The translations under genes were made by a program, and so were the position numbers. From contig NZ_AOIV01000038.1 in assembly GCF_000337095.1 (NCBI RefSeq), positions 83,076 through 147,075 on the forward strand: 64,000 nt of DNA. The letters run 5' to 3'. The notes beneath the pieces are model-generated. The model saw only the letters and a program-made list of their open reading frames with translations, searched no databases and was not told where the DNA came from. This document shows positions 53,449-61,784 of this stretch, in pieces. The stretch comes from Halogeometricum pallidum JCM 14848. GTDB lineage: Archaea; Halobacteriota; Halobacteria; Halobacteriales; Haloferacaceae. Every line of letters begins with the position of its first letter. Positions within the stretch are counted from its first letter, which is position 1.

Positions 53449-54233
53449 GTTTCACCGTCAGCGCGAACGCGAACATCGTCCTCGGAGTCGACGACCCGGT
53501 CGACGCCGTCGCGGAAGTCGCCGACCTCGGACTCGAAGCGGTCGAGTTCTGGGGCATCGAGGACGTTGACCCCGAAGCCCTCCGCGACCGCTGCGCCGAG
53601 CACGGCGTCGTCGTGTCGGCTTCGACGTGCGTCGGTGTCGCGGCCAACACGCAGGGAAAGGGACCCGGCCTCACCGACCCCTCACGACACGACGAAGGGG
53701 TCGCCGACCTCGAACGCTCGGTCGAACTCGGTGAGGCGGTCGGAGTCGACGCCCTCGTGGTCACGGTCGGCCCCGAGCGGGACGACCTGCCGCCCGGCGC
53801 CGAACACCGGGCCATCGTCAACGTTCTCCGGGACGCCGCACCCGCCGCGGAGGCGGCGGGCATCGACCTCGTCGTCGAACCGCTCAACAACCCGGTCGAC
53901 CACCCCGGGTACTACCTCGACTCCTCCTATGAGGCCTACGAGATAGTCGACGCGGTGGACAGCCCCGCCGTTTCGGTTCTCTTCGACGTCTATCACCAGC
54001 AGATAACCGAAGGCAACGTCATCGAAAACCTCACCGACCACGCCGAGTTCGTCGGCTACGTTCACGTCGCCGACGTACCGGGACGACACGAACCCGGAAC
54101 GGGTGAACTCAACTACGCACGGATCTTCGAGGCACTGGACGAGGCGGGATACGACGGCTACGTCGGCCTCGAGTATTCGCCGTCGACCGACGCCGCGGAG
54201 ACGGTCGAGAGCGTACTCGATCTCGTTCCCTGA
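53445..54233 (+). CDS. Hydroxypyruvate isomerase-like TIM-barrel protein
   Basis: A 262-residue sugar isomerase of the AP-endonuclease 2 superfamily. Metal ligands are expected at IDLVVEPLNNPVDHPGYYLD near 138 (Glu), SVLFDVYHQQITEGNVIENL near 176 (Asp, His), and HVADVPGRHEPGTGELNYAR near 204, with a final Glu in YVGLEYSPSTD. The wording EPLN and HVADVPGRHEPG is typical of hydroxypyruvate isomerase (Hyi) and tagaturonate- or ketose-epimerase-like members. It overlaps the previous gene by four bases, so it is coupled to the Gfo/Idh enzyme. Confidence 0.88.
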   Translation: MSFTVSANANIVLGVDDPVDAVAEVADLGLEAVEFWGIEDVDPEALRDRCAEHGVVVSASTCVGVAANTQGKGPGLTDPSRHDEGVADLERSVELGEAVGVDALVVTVGPERDDLPPGAEHRAIVNVLRDAAPAAEAAGIDLVVEPLNNPVDHPGYYLDSSYEAYEIVDAVDSPAVSVLFDVYHQQITEGNVIENLTDHAEFVGYVHVADVPGRHEPGTGELNYARIFEALDEAGYDGYVGLEYSPSTDAAETVESVLDLVP

Positions 54234-54374
54234 TCCGACCTTTCGGGGAGAGCGGACTTCGAGTACAAAGGGGAGTCAGCGCGCGAGTCCGCCAACCGCC
54301 AGGGAGACTTCATCAGAACGGCCGGCCGACGAAGCATGATTCGGCGCGCGAAGAGTCCGGAGCACATACATAAG

Positions 54375-54383
54375 AATTATATC
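54375..54383 (+). promoter_or_regulatory. TATA-like box for the solute-binding lipoprotein
   Basis: AATTATATC centred about 29 bases before the ATG at 54408. Confidence 0.5.
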
Positions 54384-54407
54384 TGATGTTGCGCAACGTC
54401 CACTCGT

Positions 54408-56228
54408 ATGACCAGTGATAGCAATCGTCTTACACGTCGTCGAATGATCGGAGCGGCGGGTGGAGCGCTCGCCACCGGACTCGCCGGATGTTCCGGCGAG
54501 GGAACGAACGGCGACGCGACGGCAGGCGGCGGTACCGCCGGGGGTTCCGAGGGAGAGAAGACGCTGACGATCATGGACGCCCGCCAGTTGACGCAGATTC
54601 AGTTCAACAGCTTCAACGCGGCCAACTACGCCAACTCGTGGGGCGTCATGACGCACGATATCGTCGCGTCCGGACACTCCGACGGCGCCGTCAGACCGGA
54701 CCTCGCCGAGGAGTTGACGACGGACGGTAAGACGCTGACCATCACGTTCCCCGAGGACCGCACGTGGTGGAGTGGGGACGACGTGACCGCGGAGGACCTG
54801 CTCGTGCAACTGGAGATCACTCGGCTTCAGGACCCCGAAGCCTCGGCGTACGAGAGCCACGAGTTGGTCGACGACTATACGCTCGAACGGAGGTTCAAGA
54901 AGTCGACGACGCCCGAACTGATGCGCGCCAGCATCGCCGGGTTCGTCGTCAACACGCCGCGGTGGATATACAACGACTACCTCGAACGGTACCGAGAGGC
55001 CTCGACAGCGGAAGAGCGAGATGCGGTCACTGAGGACCTCCTCGGGATGACAATCTCGGCGAAGCAACTCGTCGAGGAGGGTCTCGGGAACTCCCTGTAT
55101 CGGCTCGTCCGGTTCAATTCCTCGGAGGGCATCCTCGAGAAGTTCGAGGACCACCCGTACGCCGACCGAACCGACGTCGAACAGACGCGGGTCATTCCGT
55201 GGGACACCGCCGACCCCGAGTCGTTCATCGTGCAAAACGAGGTGGACCTGGCGTTCGGCGACTACATCACGGAGGAGAAACGGCAGCGATACCCCGACAA
55301 CCTCCAGAACCAGTACGAACTGGAGTGGTTCCGGACGCAAAAATTCACGTTCAACTATAAGAACGAACACCTGTCGAAACGGAACGTCCGACGCGCGGTG
55401 GCCTGCGCGGTCGACCTGCCGTCCATCGTCGCCGCCGCCAACCAAGCGGGAATCGTCGGGTCGCCGACGCAGGTGCAGACCGGGTTGCGCTCGTCGATCC
55501 ACGAGCGGTATCTCGGGGAGGGATTCACGGACAAACTCATCCAGTATCCCGTCGAGGGCGACGCGGAGGCGGCGGCGGAGTACATGCGGGCGGCGGGATA
55601 CTCGAAGTCCGGCGGCGAGTGGGTCGACGAGGGCGGTTCGTCGTTCAGCTTCACGATCATCGCCGACTCCAAGAGCGCGCAGACGCAGGCGACGAAGGTG
55701 TTCTCCGACCAACTGAGCGCCTTCGGCATCGGCACCGAGGTGCAGTCCATCGGACTGGACTACTACGCCAAACTCCAGGAGTACGAGTTCGACATCGCGT
55801 GGATATGGCACGTCGCGAGGGCGCTGTGGCATCCCACCGCGTACTACTCGAACAACTTCTACGGCGTCGAGGTCGGCGACCCCTCGAACGGCGGCGACAC
55901 CGGACCGACCGGTATCCCGTTCGAGACGACGATTCCGAACCGGGTCGGCGCCGAGACGGTGTCCGGGAACGGGCAGTCGATTCAGCCGGCGAAGCTGATG
56001 GACGACCTCCCCGTCGCTCAGACGGGAGACGAGATGCAAGAGATGACCCGAACGCTGGTGCAGTGGTTCAACTACGACCTGCCGGCACTCGTCTACGTGC
56101 AGGAGAACAGCGGTTACTGGGGGGACTCGCGCGACTTCACCTTCCAGATGCCCGAGGACAAATCGCTGATGTCGCGCACGAAACCCGGGCGCGTGGCGTG
56201 GCTCCACGGGTGGGTCGGACAGAAGTAA
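54408..56228 (+). CDS. ABC-type solute-binding lipoprotein (family 5)
   Basis: A 606-residue exported protein. The N-terminus has a twin-arginine motif (LTRRRMIGAAGGALATGLAG) followed by a lipobox Cys, so it is Tat-exported and lipid-anchored. A Gly/Thr-rich linker follows, then a family 5 (oligopeptide/nickel/oligosaccharide) binding fold: TVDGKTLTITFPED-type strand LTTDGKTLTITFPEDRTWWS near 105, and SKRNVRRAVACAVDLPSIVA near 323. No permease or ATPase genes follow, so the import complex must be encoded elsewhere. Its place in the polysaccharide region suggests oligosaccharide binding, but peptides are also possible. Confidence 0.87.
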   Translation: MTSDSNRLTRRRMIGAAGGALATGLAGCSGEGTNGDATAGGGTAGGSEGEKTLTIMDARQLTQIQFNSFNAANYANSWGVMTHDIVASGHSDGAVRPDLAEELTTDGKTLTITFPEDRTWWSGDDVTAEDLLVQLEITRLQDPEASAYESHELVDDYTLERRFKKSTTPELMRASIAGFVVNTPRWIYNDYLERYREASTAEERDAVTEDLLGMTISAKQLVEEGLGNSLYRLVRFNSSEGILEKFEDHPYADRTDVEQTRVIPWDTADPESFIVQNEVDLAFGDYITEEKRQRYPDNLQNQYELEWFRTQKFTFNYKNEHLSKRNVRRAVACAVDLPSIVAAANQAGIVGSPTQVQTGLRSSIHERYLGEGFTDKLIQYPVEGDAEAAAEYMRAAGYSKSGGEWVDEGGSSFSFTIIADSKSAQTQATKVFSDQLSAFGIGTEVQSIGLDYYAKLQEYEFDIAWIWHVARALWHPTAYYSNNFYGVEVGDPSNGGDTGPTGIPFETTIPNRVGAETVSGNGQSIQPAKLMDDLPVAQTGDEMQEMTRTLVQWFNYDLPALVYVQENSGYWGDSRDFTFQMPEDKSLMSRTKPGRVAWLHGWVGQK

Positions 56229-56317
56229 CGCGCAGATACGAACCGGCGACGACCGAAAGCCGCCTCAAGCGGCCGTGATAGCCGCGCGCACGCCGTCCCC
56301 CTCGCGTTCCGTCGGTG

Positions 56318-56325
56318 GATTTATG
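56318..56325 (+). promoter_or_regulatory. TATA-like box for uspA
   Basis: GATTTATG about 31 bases before the ATG at 56353. Confidence 0.45.
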
Positions 56326-56352
56326 TCGGCTCGAGGGGTGTGCTACTCGTAT

Positions 56353-56802
56353 ATGAAGCGAGGATTAGTCGTCGTCGAGGAGTCCGAAGAGTACCGCGAA
56401 CTCCTGCACGAGGCCGGCGAGCACGCGTCCGGGGCGGACGCCGACCTCCTCTTTCTGGTGACGCTCACCGACGAGGAGTACGAGGCCGACGTCGAGACGC
56501 TCGAATCCATCAAGTCGGTGGAGGACGTGAGCTACGACGTGTTCGCCACGGCGGAGAAGAGCGTTCGCGACGCGGTGGACGACGTGCTCTCGGAGTACGA
56601 CGTGGAGTACGACATCCGAGTCAGGGTCGTCAGCGACGACAAACGGGCTCAGGCGGTCGTCGACGTGGGAGACGAGGAGGGTTGCGACCACGCGTTCATC
56701 CTCGGCCGACAGCGCTCGCCCACGGGGAAGGCGCTGTTCGGCGACTTCGCGCAGAGAGTTATCCTCAACTTCGACGGGTTCGTGACGATAGCCACCGCTT
56801 GA
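56353..56802 (+). CDS. Universal stress protein (UspA family)
   Basis: A 149-residue UspA-fold protein starting MKRGLVVVEESEEYRELLHE, with the central alpha/beta core and the nucleotide-binding type ending AFILGRQRSPTGKALFGDFA. Gly-Arg-x-x-Ser/Thr spacing near 118-123 (GRQRSPTGK) fits the ATP-binding subgroup. Haloarchaea carry many such genes and roles differ. The ATG at 56353 is preferred over the longer frame from 56275. It is placed between the binding protein and the GH78 gene without clear functional link. Confidence 0.88.
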   Translation: MKRGLVVVEESEEYRELLHEAGEHASGADADLLFLVTLTDEEYEADVETLESIKSVEDVSYDVFATAEKSVRDAVDDVLSEYDVEYDIRVRVVSDDKRAQAVVDVGDEEGCDHAFILGRQRSPTGKALFGDFAQRVILNFDGFVTIATA

Positions 56803-57269
56803 TACGTCCGTCGCGCGTCGATTGGCGCACGGCGTCACCTCCGCTGTCGAAGCCACGCACCGAGGTACCGCGCTTCGGCACTACGCATCCGGCTTCGTCG
56901 GACGCCCCGTCCGATATAGTCGGAATCGCCCGTTCGAGTAGTCGTTTCGTCGGCTGATCGACTTTCGGCGTATGCTTCGTCGCGAGAGCTATTCCAGCAT
57001 TTTTGCGGCGTCAGTCGCCCACTTTGTCGAATCCGGACGGACGGGGGTTCAGCGCTTCGCGACTCGACCGTTACAAAGTTAGTTTCGTAATTGTTACGTC
57101 GGATCGAACGTCGAAGGTCGGGGAGCGCATCCGGCATCATCGGACACATCGGCGAAGTCGTTCAGTCGAAAACGGAGGTGAGCGGAACGAGATAGACGGT
57201 TTCCGGACGCGATATTCGAGTTCGATTGCCGTCCGACGATACCGGAAGCGTGCCGGCGGACGTTGCCCC
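56803..57269. other. Spacer with a possible coding remnant
   Basis: 467 bases. On the minus strand 56835-56935 reads RSRMRSAEARYLGAWLRQRR before a stop, but this is Arg-rich and may be chance. The rest is mixed composition, including an ATTTTT and GTTACAAAGTTAG stretch near 57000-57090. No RNA or IS end is seen. Confidence 0.4.
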
Positions 57270-59990
57270 TCACTCGACGGAGAACCGGAACGTCCCCGCC
57301 GTCACGTCGACCGCGAGTTCGCCGTCAGTGCGGTCGAAATCGACGCCGGCGACGCCGGCGACGTCCGCGTCGGTGCACCCGTCGGCGGTCACGAGGAGTT
57401 CGCCGTCGACGGAGGCGGTCGTTTCAGCGGGAACGGGCAGCGAGACGGTCGCCTCAGCGTTCCACGGAACCGTCAACGAGATCGAGAACGCTCCGTCGGT
57501 GCGTTCCCACGCCACCTCCAGCGGACCGTACTCCGTCGGCACGCGACCGGTCGCCGATCGAAGGCCGTCGGTCGGCGGTCGGATCCGAAACTGCCCGACG
57601 GCCGCGTCGTCGAACTCGACGCCGAGCAGAACGCGCTGGACGTACGCGAGGACGGTCGCGCCCATCGCGTGCGATTCGCTCCGGTTCCGCCGTTCGCGGT
57701 CCGGCAGGTCCCCGTCGCGACAGTGCCACGTCTCCCACGTGAACGTTCCACCCCGCGCGAGGATGTTCGCCCACCCGTCGTCCTCGGCGTTCGTGAGGAG
57801 GTCGACCATCGCCGCGGGCCGGTCGCTCGCCTCGAACGCCTGCAGGAGCCACGGTACCATCATCGGTCCCATACGCATCCCGACGTCGGCGACGTAGTCC
57901 GCCACGCGGCCGACTGCTTTCTCGGGCACGACTCCGAACGCGAGAGCGAGAGCGTTCGCGTGCTGGGAGGCGTGCTCGCTCGTGCCCTCGGCGTCGCAGC
58001 CGTCGACGAACAGGTCTCCGTCGTAGAGGCGGTCGACGACGGCCGATTCCAACTCCTCGCGCCGGCGGCGGAAGTACGCCAGTTCCGGGTCCGGGCGGCC
58101 GAGTTCCGCGCCGATGCGCTCGGCCCGCCGGAGGGTGTTCACGCCGAGCAGGTTGACCGTCGTTCGGGCGGGCCACTCGCGGTCGTAGCCGTAGCGCATC
58201 TCTGCGGGCCAGTCCACGATACCCTCCTCGTACGGTCCCCCCTCGCCGCCGCTCAGGTTCGTCACGAGGCCCGTCTCGGCGTCGACGTGACGGACGACGT
58301 AGTCGGCGACGGCGCGGACGACGGGGTACGCGGTCTCCAGTACGGTTCGGTCGTCCGAGACGAGGTAGTACCGCCACACCCACTCCGGAAACGACTCGGT
58401 GAAATCGGGGATGTCTCGTTTCCCGTCGCCGTTCGGGTACACCGCGTTCAGCCGCCCGCTCTCCGCCCAGTAGCGGTAGTGCGATTGGACGAACTCCTCG
58501 ATGGCCTGCCTGCTCAACCGACGTTCGCCGAAGGCGCGCGTCGTCACCCGGGAGATGTTGAGCGCGTCCATCAGGAACTGCCCCTTCTCCCGCGTGGGCG
58601 TGTCGACGAACTGCTCCTGTGAGCCGTACAGCGCCGAGTGCCGCGCCAGTTCGAACACCTCGTCCACCGTCTCGTCCGAGGACTCGAACGTCGCCGCCTG
58701 CGGGTCGGGAACCTCGTTGTGGCGGGCGACCACTTTCACCTGGTCGAGCGAGAGGTCCTCGCCCGGGTCGTCCACTTGGAGGTATCGGAATCCGAGGTAG
58801 TGGAACGGGCGGAACGTCTGTTCGCCGTCGCGCTGAACGCACGCATAGCGCATATCCGTCCACTGCGTTCCGTCGTCCTCCGAGACCGACCCGTCGGATT
58901 CGCGGCGATAACCGGCCCGCATCTCGACGCGCCGGCCGTCGACGCCCGACTCGAAGCGGACGACGGGGACGCCGGCGTAGACGCGCCCGAAGTCGAACAC
59001 CAACGCGTCGGTGTCGAGACGCTCCACGGAGTCGGGAACGACGGCGTGCCGCTCGATTCGTCGGTTCTGCGCGACCAGTCGCTCCCAGGGGTCGGTCGGG
59101 TGCTCGCCGAGGACTTCGACGGCGTCCCACGAGGCGTCGTCGAACTCCGGTCGACTCCACCCGTCGGGTCGGCGGCGCTGGTCGACGACCTCGACCGGTT
59201 CCGCTATCTCGCCGTTGCGGAGGGGGGCGTCGACCCACGGACCTTCGCGCGCCCGCCACGACCCGTCCGTCACGACGACCCGTCGGCTTCCGTCGGCGAG
59301 TTCGGCGACGAGTCGGAGTATCAGTCCGGGTTCGGCCTCGGGTCGGCCCTGTCCCTCGCCGTTCCACGTGTGCAGGACGCCGAGAGCGTTCCCGCCCGCG
59401 TTCAACGCCTCCGTCACGTCGACGGTCTTGTAGTACTGGTAATCGGGGTACGCGAACGACTGCCCGCGGTCGACCACGCTCCCGTTGACCGAGAGCGCGC
59501 ACTGGTGACTGGCGGAGACGTGGACGCGGGCGCGTTCGACGGCGGCGTCGAGCGCTATCTCCCTGCGGAAGTAGGAGAAGCGTCCTCGCTCGAATTCCCC
59601 GTCTTCGGGCCGTCGAATCCACGACGCCTCCCAGTCGTCCGTACCGAGAGGACCCATCTCCCAGGTCGCCGGGTCGCTCCACTCGCTCGCGGCCCCCGTC
59701 TCGTCCCACACGCGAACCTTCCAGTGGTATCGCTCCTCGGACGTCAGGGGAGCGCCGTCGTACTCGACGGCCGGCCGAGTCGTCGTTCGCTTCCCGGTGT
59801 CCCACACGTCTCCCTCGTCGGCGTCGAGTCGCTCTCTCGTCGACGCGACGAGGACGCGAAACGCCGTCTGTCTCGCTTCCCGCCTGTCCGTCTCGACTCG
59901 CCACCGGAGGCACGGGTTGGTCTCGTCGATACCGAGCGGGTCCGACGCGTACTCGGTCCTCAGACCGGTCGGACTGTCGTCTGCCGTCAT
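57270..59990 (-). CDS. GH78 family alpha-L-rhamnosidase
   Basis: A 906-residue glycosidase that removes terminal alpha-L-rhamnose. It shows the usual order: an N-terminal beta domain (LRTEYASDPLGIDETNPCLR), further beta-sandwich domains (SSYFRREIAL-type FSYFRREIALDAAV near 160), an (alpha/alpha)6 catalytic barrel and a C-terminal beta domain. Catalytic-type acids lie in FVDTPTREKGQFLMDALNIS near 480 and TFTWETWHCRDGDLPDRERR near 755. No signal peptide is seen. It diverges from the GH28 gene over 128 bases, implying shared control. Start at 59990 (MTADDSPTG) chosen over 60086. Confidence 0.94.
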   Translation of the reverse strand: MTADDSPTGLRTEYASDPLGIDETNPCLRWRVETDRREARQTAFRVLVASTRERLDADEGDVWDTGKRTTTRPAVEYDGAPLTSEERYHWKVRVWDETGAASEWSDPATWEMGPLGTDDWEASWIRRPEDGEFERGRFSYFRREIALDAAVERARVHVSASHQCALSVNGSVVDRGQSFAYPDYQYYKTVDVTEALNAGGNALGVLHTWNGEGQGRPEAEPGLILRLVAELADGSRRVVVTDGSWRAREGPWVDAPLRNGEIAEPVEVVDQRRRPDGWSRPEFDDASWDAVEVLGEHPTDPWERLVAQNRRIERHAVVPDSVERLDTDALVFDFGRVYAGVPVVRFESGVDGRRVEMRAGYRRESDGSVSEDDGTQWTDMRYACVQRDGEQTFRPFHYLGFRYLQVDDPGEDLSLDQVKVVARHNEVPDPQAATFESSDETVDEVFELARHSALYGSQEQFVDTPTREKGQFLMDALNISRVTTRAFGERRLSRQAIEEFVQSHYRYWAESGRLNAVYPNGDGKRDIPDFTESFPEWVWRYYLVSDDRTVLETAYPVVRAVADYVVRHVDAETGLVTNLSGGEGGPYEEGIVDWPAEMRYGYDREWPARTTVNLLGVNTLRRAERIGAELGRPDPELAYFRRRREELESAVVDRLYDGDLFVDGCDAEGTSEHASQHANALALAFGVVPEKAVGRVADYVADVGMRMGPMMVPWLLQAFEASDRPAAMVDLLTNAEDDGWANILARGGTFTWETWHCRDGDLPDRERRNRSESHAMGATVLAYVQRVLLGVEFDDAAVGQFRIRPPTDGLRSATGRVPTEYGPLEVAWERTDGAFSISLTVPWNAEATVSLPVPAETTASVDGELLVTADGCTDADVAGVAGVDFDRTDGELAVDVTAGTFRFSVE

Positions 59991-60118
59991 ACGTCGTCGA
60001 TTGGACAGTCCGCGTGATAAACGTACGTCATCCGCGCGGGAAGGGTGGATATCGATCGGACGTTCGGACGGAGAAAAGCACCGCAATAGCTATCCGAAAC
60101 GCTTCCGAGACACGCGCT

Positions 60119-61726
60119 ATGGACGCTCACTCGACCGTCTCGGTTCGGGAGTACGACGACGGCGCCGAGACGGACACGGACGCGTTTCAGCGCGCGATAG
60201 ACGCCTGCGCCGACGGGGGAGGAGGGACGGTCTCGGTCCCCGCCGGGGAGTTCGTCGTCGGGACGATACACCTCAGAAGCCACGTCACGCTCGAACTCGT
60301 CGCCGGGGCGACGGTGTTCGCCGCGTTCGGCGAGGAGGCGTACGACGACGACCGAATCGGACCGGACGGCGAACGGCCGTTCCTCGTCGCCGACGGCGTC
60401 GAGAACGTCGCCATCGAGGGGCGGGGGACGTTCGACGGACGGGGGACCGAGTTCATGCTGATGGACACGCCCATCCGCGGCCACTCCGACGAGAGCGGGA
60501 CGCACCCGCTGGTCTCGAACGGCGCGCACCGCGCGCGGCAGGGCGAGTCGTACCTCGACCGTTCGGCGGGCACCGACGAGTGGCCGGTGGCGAAGCCCGA
60601 CTTCCGCCCCGGCCCGATGTTCCTGTTCGAGGACTGTGAGAACGTCCTCGTCCGAGGAGTCACGCTCCGAGATATGCCGGCTTGGACGGTGAGCGTCCAC
60701 GATACCGACGAGGTAGATATCGTCGGCGTGGACATCGACAACCACCTCAGGATACCGAACTGCGACGGCGTGTCGGTGATGAACTCACGGAACGTGCACG
60801 TCTCCGACTGCACGATACGGGCCTGCGACGACGCCATCACGGTCGGGACGCGCGCGGAAAGCGACCGGCCGACGGAGGGCGTGACCGTGACGAACTGCAC
60901 GCTCACGTCCAGCGCTTGCGCCATCAAGTTCGGCTCCGAGACCGCACGGGACGTGCGGAACTGCACGTTCGAGAACTGCGTCGTCACCGAGTCGAACCGC
61001 GGACTCGGAATCCAGCACCGCGACGGCGGCGCGTTGGAGGACGTGCTGTTCTCGAACATCGTCGTGGAGACGCACCTCCTCCCCGGTCCGTGGTGGGGGA
61101 AGGGAGAGCCCATCTACGTGACCTCAGTCCCGAGAGACGAGTCGACGAGCGTCGGCCCCGTCCGGAACGTCCGCTTCTCGAACATCCTCGCGCGGAGCGA
61201 GAACGGAGCGCTCGTCTACGCCCACGAGAGCGCCGACGTGCGGGGGATGACGTTCGACGGCGTCGACATCAGCGTCCGGGGCGGAGAACACGCCGGCGCC
61301 GTCGGCGGGAACTTCGACCTCCAACCCACGTCGGCCGTCCCGCCGATACAGAAACGGGATATCGCGGGGGTCCACGTCGAGAACGCCCGAGACGTCGACC
61401 TCCGGGACATCTCGGTCGAGTGGGAGGGCGACGTGCCCGACTACTACGAGAACGGCCTCCGGTGCGTCGGCGTCGAGGGCCTGCGCGTCGACGGCTTCGC
61501 GGGGCGACAGGCTCACCGCGAGTCGAAGGCGGCGGCGGTCGACCTGCACGACGCGGCGTCGGTGAGCGTTCGGGACTGCCGCGCACGGGACGGAACCGGG
61601 ACGTTCCTCGCCGCGACGGGCGTCACCGACGCCCGCCTGTTCGCCGGCAACGACCTCGCCGACGCGACGTCCACCGTCGAGGGGGACGCCGATTTCCGGA
61701 CGAGCGGAAACCTCCCGCCGCGCTGA
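60119..61726 (+). CDS. GH28 family polygalacturonase/rhamnogalacturonase-like protein
   Basis: A 535-residue right-handed beta-helix glycosidase. It begins VSVREYDDGAETDTDAFQRA, the usual GH28 opening. The catalytic region reads NCDGVSVMNSRNVHVSDCTI then RACDDAITVG near 235-242. The Asp of N-x-D and the Asp pair are present, while the canonical GHG loop is not obvious (SACAIKFGSETARDVRN), which occurs in some non-polygalacturonase GH28 groups. Long beta-helix coils follow, with ITERATED V-x-N strands. There is no signal peptide. It is divergent from GH78, consistent with joint attack on rhamnogalacturonan-type chains. Confidence 0.87.
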   Translation: MDAHSTVSVREYDDGAETDTDAFQRAIDACADGGGGTVSVPAGEFVVGTIHLRSHVTLELVAGATVFAAFGEEAYDDDRIGPDGERPFLVADGVENVAIEGRGTFDGRGTEFMLMDTPIRGHSDESGTHPLVSNGAHRARQGESYLDRSAGTDEWPVAKPDFRPGPMFLFEDCENVLVRGVTLRDMPAWTVSVHDTDEVDIVGVDIDNHLRIPNCDGVSVMNSRNVHVSDCTIRACDDAITVGTRAESDRPTEGVTVTNCTLTSSACAIKFGSETARDVRNCTFENCVVTESNRGLGIQHRDGGALEDVLFSNIVVETHLLPGPWWGKGEPIYVTSVPRDESTSVGPVRNVRFSNILARSENGALVYAHESADVRGMTFDGVDISVRGGEHAGAVGGNFDLQPTSAVPPIQKRDIAGVHVENARDVDLRDISVEWEGDVPDYYENGLRCVGVEGLRVDGFAGRQAHRESKAAAVDLHDAASVSVRDCRARDGTGTFLAATGVTDARLFAGNDLADATSTVEGDADFRTSGNLPPR

Positions 61727-61752
61727 ATCACCGGGGACGACGTTCGGGAGGA

Positions 61753-61760
61753 AATTATAT
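61753..61760 (+). promoter_or_regulatory. TATA box for the beta-helix gene
   Basis: AATTATAT centred about 28-29 bases before the GTG at 61785. It supports that start and a promoter of its own. Confidence 0.6.
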
Positions 61761-61784
61761 GTTCGATGAATATGATTACGATCT

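Noticed and set aside
57454-59913. 819-residue minus-strand frame inside GH78
   Set aside because: Arg-rich shadow; the true frame has clear GH78 catalytic motifs.
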